Below are positions 19,378-28,575 of a DNA stretch of 64,000 nucleotides, one piece after another. How positions within the stretch are numbered: the first letter of the stretch is position 1; every line of letters starts with the position of its first letter. The notes below the pieces were generated by a model. The model worked only from the letters and a program-made list of their open reading frames with translations, was not told the origin of the DNA and did no database searches. The DNA is from Synechococcus sp. 8F6 (GTDB lineage Bacteria; Cyanobacteriota; Cyanobacteriia; PCC-6307; Cyanobiaceae), in NCBI RefSeq assembly GCF_002252665.1, contig NZ_NQKZ01000001.1, positions 248,001 to 312,000 of the forward strand, read 5' to 3'. The position numbers and the translations under genes were made by a program.

Positions 19378-20405
19378 GGGCGCTCAGCGGCGGTGCTGGT
19401 GGTGAACCCAGCCTGCACCAGATCGTGCAGCCGCAGCAGACCCAGCAGCTGGCGGGGCCGGGTTGGATCCACCACCGGCAGCACCGAAATCGCCTGGCGG
19501 GGATTGCGCTCCATCAGCTCCAGCGCCGCGATGGCCAGGGTGTTTGGCGCCACCGTGATCGGGTTGGCGGTCGCCATGGCGCCGGCTCGCAGGGCAGCCC
19601 AGTGCTCGGGAGCATGGCGTTGCAGGGTGCGGCGAAGATCGCCATCGGTGATCAGCCCGGCCAGCTCGGCGGGGTTGTGAGCCGCCTGCACCCAGGCGGC
19701 GCCAAGGCTGCCCTTGCCGTTGCTGCCCTCGGTGAGCCGGCCGATCACCTCCGCTAGGGGGGCTTCGGGTGAGAGGCCCGCCAGATCGCTGGCCGGCACC
19801 ATCAGATCGGCCACGGTGAGGGTGAGCTGGCGGCCGAGGGAGCCGGCGGGATGGTTGATGGCGAAGTCTTCCGGCGAGATGCCAGCCCGCTCCATCCACA
19901 CCGCCGCCAGGGCATCCCCGATCGCCATCGCCACCGCCGTGCTGGCGGTGGGGGCCAGGTTCAGCGGGCACACCTCCCGATCCACCGCCCCATCGAGCAC
20001 CACGTCGCAGCCCAGCGCCAGGCTGGACGCCAGGCGACCCACCAGGGCGATGCGGGCGGTGCCGCGGCGGCGCAGGTGAGGAAGGATGGCCAGCAGCTCT
20101 TCGGTTTCGCCGCTGTTGGAGAGCAGCAGGGCCACGTCGTCGGAGGCGACGATGCCCAGGTCGCCATGCAGGGCGTCGACCGGGTTGAGAAACACGGCCG
20201 TCAGGCCGATCGAGGAGAAGGTGGCGGCGATCTTGCGGGCAACGATGCCGCTTTTGCCCACCCCCGTCAGCACCAGCTTGGCGCGGCGCTGCCGGCAGCC
20301 CTCCAGCAGCTCCAGGGCGGCTTCCACCTGCTCGCTGCTGAGGCGCTGGGCGACGGCGGCAATGGCAGCAGCCTCTTCCTCCAGGCAGCGGGTGAGGGCA
20401 GACAA
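19374..20405 (-). CDS. kdsD: Arabinose-5-phosphate isomerase (KpsF/GutQ family)
   Basis: 343 residues: an N-terminal SIS sugar-isomerase domain ([44 protein letters not shown]) followed by a pair of CBS domains ([55 protein letters not shown]). It converts ribulose 5-phosphate to arabinose 5-phosphate, the first Kdo-specific step. The annotated start is TTG at 20405; no ATG fits in that frame nearby, and the frame remains open a little upstream. It is the promoter-proximal gene of the kds operon, about 55 bases after the selD-fusion stop, so readthrough from galE-selD is possible. Confidence 0.92.
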   Translation of the reverse strand: MSALTRCLEEEAAAIAAVAQRLSSEQVEAALELLEGCRQRRAKLVLTGVGKSGIVARKIAATFSSIGLTAVFLNPVDALHGDLGIVASDDVALLLSNSGETEELLAILPHLRRRGTARIALVGRLASSLALGCDVVLDGAVDREVCPLNLAPTASTAVAMAIGDALAAVWMERAGISPEDFAINHPAGSLGRQLTLTVADLMVPASDLAGLSPEAPLAEVIGRLTEGSNGKGSLGAAWVQAAHNPAELAGLITDGDLRRTLQRHAPEHWAALRAGAMATANPITVAPNTLAIAALELMERNPRQAISVLPVVDPTRPRQLLGLLRLHDLVQAGFTTSTAAERP

Positions 20406-20459
20406 CAGGCGGGGATCAGCAGTGAAGCCATTCTCCCTGCCGGGTCGCTGTGGCGGTGC

Positions 20460-22562
20460 TCAGGTGTGCACCTGGCCGATCACGGCGGCCTGGGGGAAGC
20501 CCGCCTGCTGCAGCGCCCTGAGGGCGGCCTGGCATTGATCGGCGGGAATCGCTGCCAGGAGGGGGCCGCAGGTCTGGGGATCGATCAACAAGCCCTGCTG
20601 CGCCGCGCTGGCTATTCCCTGCAGCTGCACCCGTTCCCCCAATAGGGCCAGGGCGCTGGCGTTGGAGGGGGCCAGGCTGCTGGCCCAGCCCTGCTCCAGC
20701 AGCTGCAGCGCCCCGGGCAGGGCTGGGATCGCGGCAGCCTTCAGCGTCGCGCGGCAGGGGTCGGGGCTGGCGGCCAGCATCTCGCCCAGGTGGCCCAGCA
20801 GCCCGAAGCCGGTCACGTCGGTGCAGGCCCGGCAGCCGTGGCGGGCCAGGAGCTCCACCAGGGCCGCCTGGCTCTGCTGCATCTGGAGCAGGGCGGCGTC
20901 GATCCACTGGGGCGCGGCGGCCCCGGCCATGGCGGCGGCAAACAGCACGCCGCTGCCGATCGGCCGGCTCAGCAGCAGGCCATCGCCCGGGCGCAACGGC
21001 CCCTTGCCCCAGGGTTCACCGGCGCCAGTGCGGCCATTCACGCTCAGCACCAGGCTCAGACCACCCCCTGCGGGCTCTGGCTGGTTTTGGGTGTCGCGGG
21101 CCTCCAGGGTGTGGCCGCCGATCAGCCGGGCCCCCAGCGGCGCCAGCACCGATTGGATCCCCGCCAGGGTGTCGCTGAGCAGGTCGGCCTGCACTGGAGC
21201 CGCCAGCTCGGGCAGGGTGACCACCGCCTGCACGCTCTCCACCCGGGCGCCGCAGGCCCAGAGGTCGCTGCAGGCGTGCAGGGTGGTGAGCCGGGCATTG
21301 AGCCAGGCGTCAGCCACCAGGGCCGGGAAGCCATCCACGCTCTGCAGCAGCAGCGTCCCATCCGGCGTGGGGCCGATCACGGCGGCGTCTTCGGCGCTCG
21401 CCGGTGTGCCGCCGCCCAGGCTGTTGCGTGCCAGGGCGTCCTGCAGTGGGCTGGCGGCCAGCTTGGCGGCGCAGCCCCGGCAGGCCATCGGCTCGGCCCC
21501 GTTGCGATCCATGGCCTTCAGGCGGCTGAAGCGAGCCATGAACTGCTGATCGAGGTGGTGCTTCCAGCGCCAGAGCAGGGGGCTCGGCCCGAAGGCCCAG
21601 GGGCCCCAGAAGGCCACGGCTTGGGGCTGCCGCATCAGGCTGCCGCCATCCCCCAGCAGTTGCAGGGCCCAGCGCTGGGGCCGCCAGGGCCGCAGCGGCC
21701 GACCCGCCACTGCGGCGGCCAGGTTGCGGGCCAGGGTCGGGGCGCAGCGCACGGCCCAGACGCCGGCGGGAGGGCGTGGGTGGCCTGTGATGACGCCGCA
21801 GTCGCCGCTGGCAAACAGCCTGGGGTGGCCCTGCACCCGCAGGCTCGCTTCGGTGAGCAGCCGCCCATGGGCGTCGCAGGGCAGTCCACTGGCGGCCAGC
21901 CAACGGGGCCCGCGGCTGCCGGTGCAGGCCAGGTCGGCCGCCGCACCTGCGGGGCTGTTCGTCTCAACGGTGATGCCTGCGCCCTGGAGCAGCCGTTCGC
22001 CGAGCCGGTTGGCCGCTGCCGAGCCCAGATGCAAGGCGTGCCCCCGCAACAGCAGCTCGGGTTGCAGCCCCCGGCCCCGCAGGGCCAAGGCCACCTCCAC
22101 GGCCGCCGCGCCACCGCCCCGGATGCGCAGAGAGCCCTGCTCCTGCTGGGCGCACCACTGCAGGAAGGGCTCCAGGGGCTTGACGGCCACCGCCGCGTGC
22201 TCGCTGTCGACGGTTTCCGCCCCCACATCGAGGCTGAGCCAGTCCCAGCGCAGGCTGGGCCGGCCCTCCAGCTGCAGCTCCCGTGCCTGGACATCGAGGC
22301 CCGTGATCTCTGCCTGCACGAAGGTCACCTTGGCCAGCCGGCAGAGGCGACGCAGGTCGATGCTGCAGGCCTGGGTGTCGTAGAGGCCGGCCACCAGCCC
22401 CGGCACCATGCCCGAATACAGGGCGGTGCTGCACCGACTCACCAGCGTGATCTGGGCTGGTGGGCGCAGACTGGGCCGGCGCCTGGCCATGCCCCACATT
22501 CGCAGCAGCAGCGCATGGCTATGGCCGCCACCGGCCAGCACCAGTCGGGCATCAGCCGCCAT
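20460..22562 (-). CDS. selD: FAD-dependent oxidoreductase fused to selenide, water dikinase
   Basis: 700 residues. Residues 1-350 form a pyridine nucleotide-disulfide/NDH-2-like oxidoreductase: LVLAGGGHSHALLLRMWG is the FAD fold and HPRLFASGDCGVI the second FAD motif. Residues about 355-700 are SelD: CRGCAAK at 361-367 retains the catalytic Cys and Lys, EDAAVIGPTPDGTLLLQSVD binds ATP-magnesium, and ACTDVTGFGLLGHLGEML and DPQTCGPLL are standard. SelD makes selenophosphate from selenide and ATP for selenouridine or selenocysteine. The catalytic position is Cys, so no selenocysteine insertion is needed to make the enzyme. The ATG at 22562 overlaps the end of galE by 11 bases. The oxidoreductase may deliver reduced selenium, but that is inference. 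Confidence 0.9.
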   Translation of the reverse strand: MAADARLVLAGGGHSHALLLRMWGMARRRPSLRPPAQITLVSRCSTALYSGMVPGLVAGLYDTQACSIDLRRLCRLAKVTFVQAEITGLDVQARELQLEGRPSLRWDWLSLDVGAETVDSEHAAVAVKPLEPFLQWCAQQEQGSLRIRGGGAAAVEVALALRGRGLQPELLLRGHALHLGSAAANRLGERLLQGAGITVETNSPAGAAADLACTGSRGPRWLAASGLPCDAHGRLLTEASLRVQGHPRLFASGDCGVITGHPRPPAGVWAVRCAPTLARNLAAAVAGRPLRPWRPQRWALQLLGDGGSLMRQPQAVAFWGPWAFGPSPLLWRWKHHLDQQFMARFSRLKAMDRNGAEPMACRGCAAKLAASPLQDALARNSLGGGTPASAEDAAVIGPTPDGTLLLQSVDGFPALVADAWLNARLTTLHACSDLWACGARVESVQAVVTLPELAAPVQADLLSDTLAGIQSVLAPLGARLIGGHTLEARDTQNQPEPAGGGLSLVLSVNGRTGAGEPWGKGPLRPGDGLLLSRPIGSGVLFAAAMAGAAAPQWIDAALLQMQQSQAALVELLARHGCRACTDVTGFGLLGHLGEMLAASPDPCRATLKAAAIPALPGALQLLEQGWASSLAPSNASALALLGERVQLQGIASAAQQGLLIDPQTCGPLLAAIPADQCQAALRALQQAGFPQAAVIGQVHT

Positions 22563-23604
22563 AGCCCTGGGGGTTGGCCTGCTGCCAGCACCAGCCGTCG
22601 CGGCACATGTCGGACAGGCTGCGGCGGGTGCGCCACCCAAGCCGCTCGGCGGCCAGGGCCGGATCGGCCACCGTGCTGGCGGCGTCGCCATCACGCCGCG
22701 GCACCACGCTGTAGGGCACCGGGCGGCCACTGGCCGCTTCGAAGGCGTGTACCACCTCCAGCACGGAGTGACCCACCCCGCTGCCCAGGTTGAGGGTGAG
22801 CAGCTGGGGTGGCTCCGCCAGCAGCACATCGAGGGCGGCCCGGTGGCCGTCGGCCAGGTCCATCACGTGGATGTAGTCGCGGATGCCGCTGCCATCGGGG
22901 GTGGGCCAATCGCCGCCGAACACCTGCAGCCGCTCGCGCCGCCCCACCGCCACCTGGCTCACGAATGGGAACAGGTTGTTGGGGATGCCGCTGGGGTCTT
23001 CGCCGATCCGCCCGCTGGGGTGGGCTCCGACGGGGTTGAAGTAGCGCAGCCGGGCGATGCGCCAGCCGGGCTCACTGGCGGCCAGATCGGCCAGCAGCTG
23101 CTCCACGGCGGCTTTGCTGTGGCCGTAGGGATTGATCGGCTGAATCGGCGCTGTCTCCGGGATCGGCACCGCCTCGGGGTAGCCATAGAGAGTGGCGCTG
23201 CTGCTGAACACCAGGGTGCGGCAGCCGCGGGCCTGCATGGTCGCCAGCAATTGCCGCGAGCCCGCCAGGTTCACATCCCAATAGCGCAGCGGTTCGCGCA
23301 CCGATTCCCCCACCGCCTTGAGCCCGGCGAAGTGGATCACAGCCGCGATGGGCTGGTCGCCGGGGGCGGCGGCGAAGGCCCGCTCCAAATCCCCAGTGGA
23401 ACGGATGTCGCCCTCCACCACCGTGAGCCGGCCGGCTGCCTCAGGGCCGGCCAGCTGCTGCACCCGCCGCAGCGCTTCTGGGGAGCTGTTGGTAAATTTG
23501 TCGAGTACCACCAGGCTGTGGCCGGCCTCCAGCAGCACCAGGGCGGTGTGGCTACCGATGAAGCCGGCGCCTCCCGTGATCAGCAGTTGGGCCAAGCGGG
23601 GCAT
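22552..23604 (-). CDS. galE: UDP-glucose 4-epimerase
   Basis: 350 residues, an extended short-chain dehydrogenase. QLLITGGAGFIGSHTALVLLE is the NAD fold, AVIHFAGLKAVGESVREPLRYWD and LVFSSSATLYGYPE are GalE hallmarks, and INPYGHSKAAVEQLLAD carries the catalytic Tyr-x-x-x-Lys. RIARLRYFNPVGAHPSGRIGEDP is the sugar-binding loop. It interconverts UDP-glucose and UDP-galactose in the cytoplasm. It is divergent from ugd with a 45-base gap and overlaps the selD-fusion start by 11 bases. It has the normal length and all active-site residues. Confidence 0.95.
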   Translation of the reverse strand: MPRLAQLLITGGAGFIGSHTALVLLEAGHSLVVLDKFTNSSPEALRRVQQLAGPEAAGRLTVVEGDIRSTGDLERAFAAAPGDQPIAAVIHFAGLKAVGESVREPLRYWDVNLAGSRQLLATMQARGCRTLVFSSSATLYGYPEAVPIPETAPIQPINPYGHSKAAVEQLLADLAASEPGWRIARLRYFNPVGAHPSGRIGEDPSGIPNNLFPFVSQVAVGRRERLQVFGGDWPTPDGSGIRDYIHVMDLADGHRAALDVLLAEPPQLLTLNLGSGVGHSVLEVVHAFEAASGRPVPYSVVPRRDGDAASTVADPALAAERLGWRTRRSLSDMCRDGWCWQQANPQGYGG

Positions 23605-23617
23605 CCCGTGCTTCAGG

Positions 23618-23634
23618 GATAGTCTCTCGCTATC
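23618..23634. promoter_or_regulatory. Short dyad in the galE/ugd divergent promoter region
   Basis: GATAG (23618-23622) and CTATC (23630-23634) are inverted repeats with a 7-base spacer, centred in the 45 bases between galE and ugd. TAGTCT at 23620-23625 could serve as the -10 box for ugd, 24 bases before its ATG. The dyad could hold overlapping divergent promoters or an operator. Five-base arms may also arise by chance. Confidence 0.3.
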
Positions 23635-23649
23635 GGCCTGCCGCGTTCC

Positions 23650-25047
23650 ATGGCGTCATCAACCATTCGCAGCATTTGCTGTATCGGCGCGGGCTATGTG
23701 GGCGGTCCGACGATGGCGGTGATTGCTGATCGTTGCCCGCAGATCCAGGTGAGCGTGGTGGATCTCAATGCCGAGCGCATCGCCGCCTGGAACGATCCCG
23801 ATCTCAGCCAGCTGCCGGTCTACGAGCCGGGTCTGGATGCGGTGGTGGGCCGCTGCCGTGGCCGCAATCTGCACTTCTCCACGGCGGTGGAGGCGGCGAT
23901 CGCCGCGGCCGACATGGTGTTCCTGTCGGTGAACACGCCCACCAAGACCAAGGGTTTGGGCGCTGGTCAGGCCAGCGATCTCAAGTGGGTGGAGGCCAGC
24001 GCCCGCACGGTGGCCCAGGCGGCCCGGGGTCACACGATCGTGGTGGAGAAGAGCACCCTGCCCGTGCGCACCGCAGCGGCGGTGAAGGCGATCCTGGATG
24101 CGGGCCCGGCGGGCAAGAGCTTTGCGGTGCTCTCCAACCCCGAGTTTCTGGCGGAGGGCACGGCGATCGGTGATCTGGAGGGTCCCGATCGGGTGCTGAT
24201 CGGTGGCGAGGATGCCGAGGCGATCGAGGCCCTGGCAGGGATCTATGGCCAGTGGGTGGCCCCCCAGAAGATCCTGCGCACCAACCTCTGGAGCAGCGAG
24301 CTCTCCAAGCTCACGGCCAATGCCTTTCTGGCCCAGCGGATCAGCTCGATCAACAGCATTGCGGCCATCTGCGAAGCCACGGGTGCCGATGTGCGCGAGG
24401 TGGCCAAAGCGATCGGTGCCGACAGCCGTATTGGCGCGAAGTTTCTGCAGGCGGGCCCTGGTTTTGGTGGCAGCTGCTTCCAGAAAGACATCCTCAACCT
24501 GGTGTATCTCTGCCGCCACTACGGCCTAGAGGAGGTGGCGGCCTACTGGGAGCAGGTGGTGCTGCTCAACACCTGGCAGCAGCACCGCATCGCCAAGCTG
24601 GTGGTGAACAAGCTGTTTGGCACGGTGACGGGGAAACGGATCGGGGTGCTGGGCTTTGCCTTCAAGGCCGACACCAACGACACGCGCGAATCGCCGGCGA
24701 TCCGCATCTGCCGGGATCTGTTGGAGGAGGGGGCGGTACTGGCGATCATTGACCCCAAGGTGAGCGAGCGGCAGATGGCGCGCGACCTGGGTCAGCCGGC
24801 TGGCGCGGCAACCGGCGATCACACAGCCGAGGGGAGCTGGCACCCGGTGAGCGATGTGCAGCAGGCGGCCAGCGGAGCCGATGCCCTGCTGCTGCTCACC
24901 GAATGGCAGCAATTCGCAGCGATCGATTGGCCAGCGGTGGCGACGGGGATGCGACAGCCGGCCTGGCTGTTTGATGCCCGGGCTAAGGCGGACGCCAGCG
25001 CCGCCCGGGCGGCGGGTCTCAACGTCTGGACCGTGGGGGAGGGCTGA
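23650..25047 (+). CDS. ugd: UDP-glucose 6-dehydrogenase, eukaryotic-type
   Basis: 465 residues. IRSICCIGAGYVGGPTMAVIA, VFLSVNTPTKTKGLGAG, VEKSTLPVRTAAAV, NPEFLAEGTAIGDL and SSELSKLTANAFLAQRISSI resemble animal and plant UDP-glucose dehydrogenases more than common bacterial Ugd. FGGSCFQKDILNLVYLC contains the catalytic cysteine, and LGFAFKADTNDTRESPAI is the C-terminal domain signature. The enzyme oxidises UDP-glucose twice, with NAD, to UDP-glucuronate. uxs starts 3 bases after its stop, and an epimerase follows, so the product feeds UDP-xylose and probably UDP-galacturonate. The ATG at 23650 is well supported. Confidence 0.93.
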   Translation: MASSTIRSICCIGAGYVGGPTMAVIADRCPQIQVSVVDLNAERIAAWNDPDLSQLPVYEPGLDAVVGRCRGRNLHFSTAVEAAIAAADMVFLSVNTPTKTKGLGAGQASDLKWVEASARTVAQAARGHTIVVEKSTLPVRTAAAVKAILDAGPAGKSFAVLSNPEFLAEGTAIGDLEGPDRVLIGGEDAEAIEALAGIYGQWVAPQKILRTNLWSSELSKLTANAFLAQRISSINSIAAICEATGADVREVAKAIGADSRIGAKFLQAGPGFGGSCFQKDILNLVYLCRHYGLEEVAAYWEQVVLLNTWQQHRIAKLVVNKLFGTVTGKRIGVLGFAFKADTNDTRESPAIRICRDLLEEGAVLAIIDPKVSERQMARDLGQPAGAATGDHTAEGSWHPVSDVQQAASGADALLLLTEWQQFAAIDWPAVATGMRQPAWLFDARAKADASAARAAGLNVWTVGEG

Positions 25048-25050
25048 GCG

Positions 25051-25992
25051 ATGCCGGCTTCGATCACGCGCAACCTGGTCACCGGCGGCGCCGGCTTCGT
25101 CGGCTCTCACCTCGTCGATCGCCTCATGCAGGCCGGTGAGGAGGTGATCTGCCTCGACAACTTCTTCACCGGCCGCAAAGCGAACATCGCCCAATGGATC
25201 GGCCATCCGCGCTTTGAGCTGATCCGCCACGACGTCACCGAGCCGATCAAGGTGGAGGTGGACCGGATCTGGCACCTGGCCTGCCCGGCATCTCCGGTGC
25301 ACTACCAGTTCAACCCGATCAAGACCGCCAAAACCAGCTTCCTGGGCACCTACAACATGCTGGGCCTGGCCCGCCGCGTTGGTGCCCGGCTGCTGCTCGC
25401 CAGCACTTCCGAGGTGTATGGCGATCCGGAGGTGCATCCCCAGCCCGAGAGCTACCGGGGCTGCGTCAACACCATCGGCCTGCGCAGCTGCTACGACGAG
25501 GGCAAGCGCATTGCCGAAACGCTCTGCTTCGACTACCGGCGCATGCATGGCACCGAGATTCGCGTGGCGCGGATCTTCAACACCTATGGCCCGCGCATGC
25601 TCCCCGACGACGGTCGGGTGGTGAGCAACTTCATCGTGCAGGCGTTGCGGGGCGAACCGCTCACCCTCTATGGCGACGGCAGCCAGACCCGCAGTTTTTG
25701 CTATGTGGATGACTTGGTGGAGGGCTTGATCCGGCTGATGAATGGCAGCCACACCGGCCCGATCAACATCGGCAACCCGCGAGAGTTCACGATCCGCCAG
25801 CTGGCCGAGCTGGTTCGCGCCCGCATCAATCCCGACCTGCCGTTGACCTGTGAACCGCTGCCGGCCGACGACCCGCTGCAGCGGCAACCGGTGATCGAGC
25901 TGGCCCAGCAGGAGCTGGGCTGGCAGCCCACGGTGCCGCTGGAGCAGGGCCTGGACCCCACGATCGCCTACTTCCGCGAGGCGATCGGCTGA
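25051..25992 (+). CDS. uxs: UDP-glucuronate decarboxylase (UDP-xylose synthase)
   Basis: 313 residues. [20 protein letters not shown] is the NAD fold. [41 protein letters not shown] and [19 protein letters not shown] are distinctive for UXS, the last holding the Tyr-x-x-x-Lys pair. [22 protein letters not shown] follows. The enzyme converts UDP-glucuronate to UDP-xylose. It has the soluble bacterial length without the N-terminal membrane anchor of many eukaryotic forms. The ATG is 3 bases after the ugd stop, indicating coupled expression with its substrate supplier. A decarboxylase stopping at the 4-keto-pentose is a less likely alternative. Confidence 0.92.
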   Translation: MPASITRNLVTGGAGFVGSHLVDRLMQAGEEVICLDNFFTGRKANIAQWIGHPRFELIRHDVTEPIKVEVDRIWHLACPASPVHYQFNPIKTAKTSFLGTYNMLGLARRVGARLLLASTSEVYGDPEVHPQPESYRGCVNTIGLRSCYDEGKRIAETLCFDYRRMHGTEIRVARIFNTYGPRMLPDDGRVVSNFIVQALRGEPLTLYGDGSQTRSFCYVDDLVEGLIRLMNGSHTGPINIGNPREFTIRQLAELVRARINPDLPLTCEPLPADDPLQRQPVIELAQQELGWQPTVPLEQGLDPTIAYFREAIG

Positions 25993-26115
25993 ATGTCCAA
26001 GGCCCCGTTCCGCAAGCTGCTCTCCCTGATTCCGTACTGGTTGTACAGAATCCGGCACAGGACGCCGTGGAGCTTGCTGGCCGTTCCCCCCGCAGGTCCG
26101 GAGCCCCTTCCATGA
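25993..26115 (+). CDS. Possible 40-residue cationic small protein
   Basis: An open frame begins with the ATG immediately after the uxs stop (TGA then ATG) and ends with a TGA overlapping the next gene's ATG (ATGA). The predicted peptide starts MSKAPFRKLLSLIPYWLYRI and continues RHRTPWSLLAVPPAG; it is basic with an aromatic hydrophobic patch, and might associate with membrane. I recognise no family. The seamless junctions on both sides and mostly G/C third positions in the first half support a gene. The alternative is a 119-base leader for the epimerase gene that is open by chance. Confidence 0.35.
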   Translation: MSKAPFRKLLSLIPYWLYRIRHRTPWSLLAVPPAGPEPLP

Positions 26116-27152
26116 CTATTTTCTTGACTGGTGCTGCCGGCTTCATCGGTGCAGCCGTGTGCGAGCGCTTGTTGGCTCGCGGCGAGCGGGTGGTGGGGTT
26201 CGACAACTTCAATCCCTATTACGACCCCGCCCTGAAACGGGCCCGGATTGCCCAGCTCCAGGCCACGGCGGCCACCACGGGCACCTCCGGCACCCCCTTG
26301 GCGCTGATCGAAGCCGATCTGGAGGATCGGGCTGCAGTGGAATCGGCCTTCGCGCAGCACAAGCCCACCACAGTGATTCACTTGGCGGCCCAGGCAGGGG
26401 TGCGCTACTCGATCGAAAACCCGGCCGCCTACATCCAGGCCAATCTGGTGGGCTTCGGCCACATCCTCGAGGGCTGCCGGCACCACGGCATTGAGCATCT
26501 CGTCTATGCCTCCAGCAGCTCGGTGTATGGCGGCAACACCAACCTGCCGTTTGCCGAGCATCAGCCGGTCAACCATCCGGTGAGCCTCTATGCGGCCACC
26601 AAGAAAGCCAATGAGCTGATGGCCCACACCTACAGCCACCTCTACGGGCTGCCCGCCACCGGCCTGCGTTTCTTCACGGTGTACGGCCCCTGGGGCCGGC
26701 CCGACATGGCACCGATGCTGTTTGCCAAGGCGATCCTGGCGGGGGAGCCGATCCGGGTGTTCAACCAGGGGCGCATGCGCCGCGATTTCACCTTCATCGA
26801 CGACATCGTGGCCGGGGTGATCGCGTGTGCCGACAAGCCGGCCACGGCCAATCCCGCCTTCGATGCCGCGGTGCCCGACCCAGCCACCAGCTGGGCGCCC
26901 CACCGCCTGTTCAACATCGGCAACAGCGAGCCGGTGGAGCTGCTGCGCTTCATCGAGCTGCTGGAGCAGGCTCTGGGCCGGCCGGCGATCCAGGATCTGC
27001 AGCCAATGCAGCCCGGCGATGTGGAGGCCACCGCCGCCGACACGGCCCTTTTGGAGGCCTGGGTGGGTTTTCGGCCTTCGACGCCGATCGCCGTGGGCGT
27101 GGAGCGCTTCGCCCGCTGGTACCTCGCCAGCAACGCCGCCACTTACTCCTGA
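26112..27152 (+). CDS. UDP-glucuronate 4-epimerase-like SDR enzyme
   Basis: 346 residues. MTIFLTGAAGFIGAAVCERLL is the NAD fold; VVGFDNFNPYYDPALKRARI is the variable loop characteristic of UDP-glucuronate epimerases (CapI/GAE type). HLAAQAGVRYSIENPAAYIQ, YASSSSVYGGNTNLPF and YAATKKANELMAHTY (Tyr-x-x-x-Lys) follow, then FFTVYGPWGRPDMAP. It probably interconverts UDP-glucuronate and UDP-galacturonate, using product of the ugd gene two positions upstream. The ATG at 26112 was chosen because the fold begins at once; a GTG-type start at 26067 in frame would add 15 residues. WbpP-like UDP-N-acetylglucosamine epimerase is a less likely alternative. Confidence 0.88.
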   Translation: MTIFLTGAAGFIGAAVCERLLARGERVVGFDNFNPYYDPALKRARIAQLQATAATTGTSGTPLALIEADLEDRAAVESAFAQHKPTTVIHLAAQAGVRYSIENPAAYIQANLVGFGHILEGCRHHGIEHLVYASSSSVYGGNTNLPFAEHQPVNHPVSLYAATKKANELMAHTYSHLYGLPATGLRFFTVYGPWGRPDMAPMLFAKAILAGEPIRVFNQGRMRRDFTFIDDIVAGVIACADKPATANPAFDAAVPDPATSWAPHRLFNIGNSEPVELLRFIELLEQALGRPAIQDLQPMQPGDVEATAADTALLEAWVGFRPSTPIAVGVERFARWYLASNAATYS

Positions 27153-27191
27153 GCGCCGGCAGGCAGACTCACCCCACTTGCTCCTTTCGCC

Positions 27192-28484
27192 TTGGCGTCG
27201 CTGCAGAGCCTGCGTGGCATGGTCGATCTGCTGCCGGAGCAGATCGGCCTGTGGCAGCACGTGGAAGCCACGGCCCGGGAGCAGTTCCGCCGCGCGGGGA
27301 TCGCCGAGATCCGCACGCCGCTGCTGGAGGTCACCGAGTTGTTTGCCCGCGGCATCGGCGAGGCCACCGATGTGGTGGGCAAGGAGATGTACACCTTTCT
27401 CGATCGCGGTGAGCGCAGCTGCACCCTGCGGCCGGAGGGCACCGCATCGGTGGTGCGGGCGGCGATCCAGCACGGTCTGCTGAGCCAGGGGCCGCAGCGG
27501 CTCTGGTATGGCGGGCCGATGTTCCGCTACGAGCGCCCCCAGGCGGGCCGCCAGCGCCAGTTCCACCAGATCGGCCTGGAGCTGCTGGGCTTTGCCGATG
27601 CCTGCAGCGATGCGGAGGCCATCGCCGTGGCCTGGGATCTGCTGGCCGCGCTGGGCGTGGGTGGCCTGGCCCTGGAGCTCAATTCCCTCGGCAGCGCTGA
27701 GGATCGGGCCCGCTACCGCGAGCTGCTGGTGGCTTGGCTTGAGCAGCGGCGCGAGCTGCTCGATGCCGATTCCCAGGCGCGTATCCACAGCAACCCCCTG
27801 AGGGTGCTGGATTCCAAACACCCAGGCACCCAGGCGCTGCTGGCGGAGGCCCCCAGCCTGGCGTCAGCCCTCAGCGACGACAGCCAGGCCCGCTTCGCCG
27901 CCGTGCAGCAGGCCCTCGCAGCCTTGGAGATCCCCTTTGTGCTCAACCCCCGCCTGGTGCGGGGCCTCGACTACTACAGCCACACCGCCTTCGAGATCAC
28001 CAGCAGCCAGCTGGGCGCCCAGGCCACCGTGTGTGGCGGCGGCCGTTACGACGGCCTGGTGCAGCAGCTGGGCGGCCCAGTCACTCCCGCGATCGGTTGG
28101 GCCCTCGGTATGGAGCGGCTGGTGCTGCTGCTCAGCCAGCTCGAGCGGCCGCTGGCGGCCGCTCCGGCGTTGGATCTTTATGTGGTGAGTCGCGGCGAGG
28201 CGGCGACCACGCAGGCGCTGGCGCTGGCGCGGCTCTGCCGCCAGGCTGGCTTGGCGGTGGAGCGCGATGCCAGTGGCGCGGCCTTTGGCAAGCAGTTCAA
28301 GCGGGCCGACCGCTCCGGAGCCCGCTGGGCGGCGGTGATCGGTGAGCAGGAGGCGGCTGATGGCCTGGTGGGGCTCAAGGATCTGCGCGCCGCAGCTAGC
28401 GACCAGGAGGGCGCCCAGGCCGATCAGCGGCTCAGCCCCGCGGCCCTGCTCCAGGCGCTGCAGGCTGCCCTGAAGGGGCCATGA
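27192..28484 (+). CDS. hisS: Histidyl-tRNA synthetase
   Basis: 430 residues, class II synthetase. [19 protein letters not shown] opens the catalytic core. Motif 2 is around [45 protein letters not shown] is the histidine-binding HisA-type motif, and [15 protein letters not shown] with [16 protein letters not shown] is motif 3. The C-terminal anticodon domain follows ([20 protein letters not shown]). It charges tRNA-His in the cytoplasm. The start is a TTG at 27192, 39 bases after the epimerase stop; no ATG precedes the conserved domain in frame. Confidence 0.95.
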   Translation: MASLQSLRGMVDLLPEQIGLWQHVEATAREQFRRAGIAEIRTPLLEVTELFARGIGEATDVVGKEMYTFLDRGERSCTLRPEGTASVVRAAIQHGLLSQGPQRLWYGGPMFRYERPQAGRQRQFHQIGLELLGFADACSDAEAIAVAWDLLAALGVGGLALELNSLGSAEDRARYRELLVAWLEQRRELLDADSQARIHSNPLRVLDSKHPGTQALLAEAPSLASALSDDSQARFAAVQQALAALEIPFVLNPRLVRGLDYYSHTAFEITSSQLGAQATVCGGGRYDGLVQQLGGPVTPAIGWALGMERLVLLLSQLERPLAAAPALDLYVVSRGEAATTQALALARLCRQAGLAVERDASGAAFGKQFKRADRSGARWAAVIGEQEAADGLVGLKDLRAAASDQEGAQADQRLSPAALLQALQAALKGP

Positions 28485-28575
28485 CGCCGCAGGACCTGTC
28501 CACCACAGCCAGCCACTCCAGGGTGTTGGGCCTTTGACTGCCCATACCACTGAGCGCGGAGCAGTTTCGGCCCTG

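Noticed and set aside
20460-22562. A selenocysteine codon (in-frame TGA) in selD
   Set aside because: The catalytic position reads Cys364 in CRGCAAK; no in-frame stop exists within the gene.
24526-26058. Minus-strand frame across ugd and uxs
   Set aside because: Antisense to two clearly conserved enzymes; low-complexity translation.
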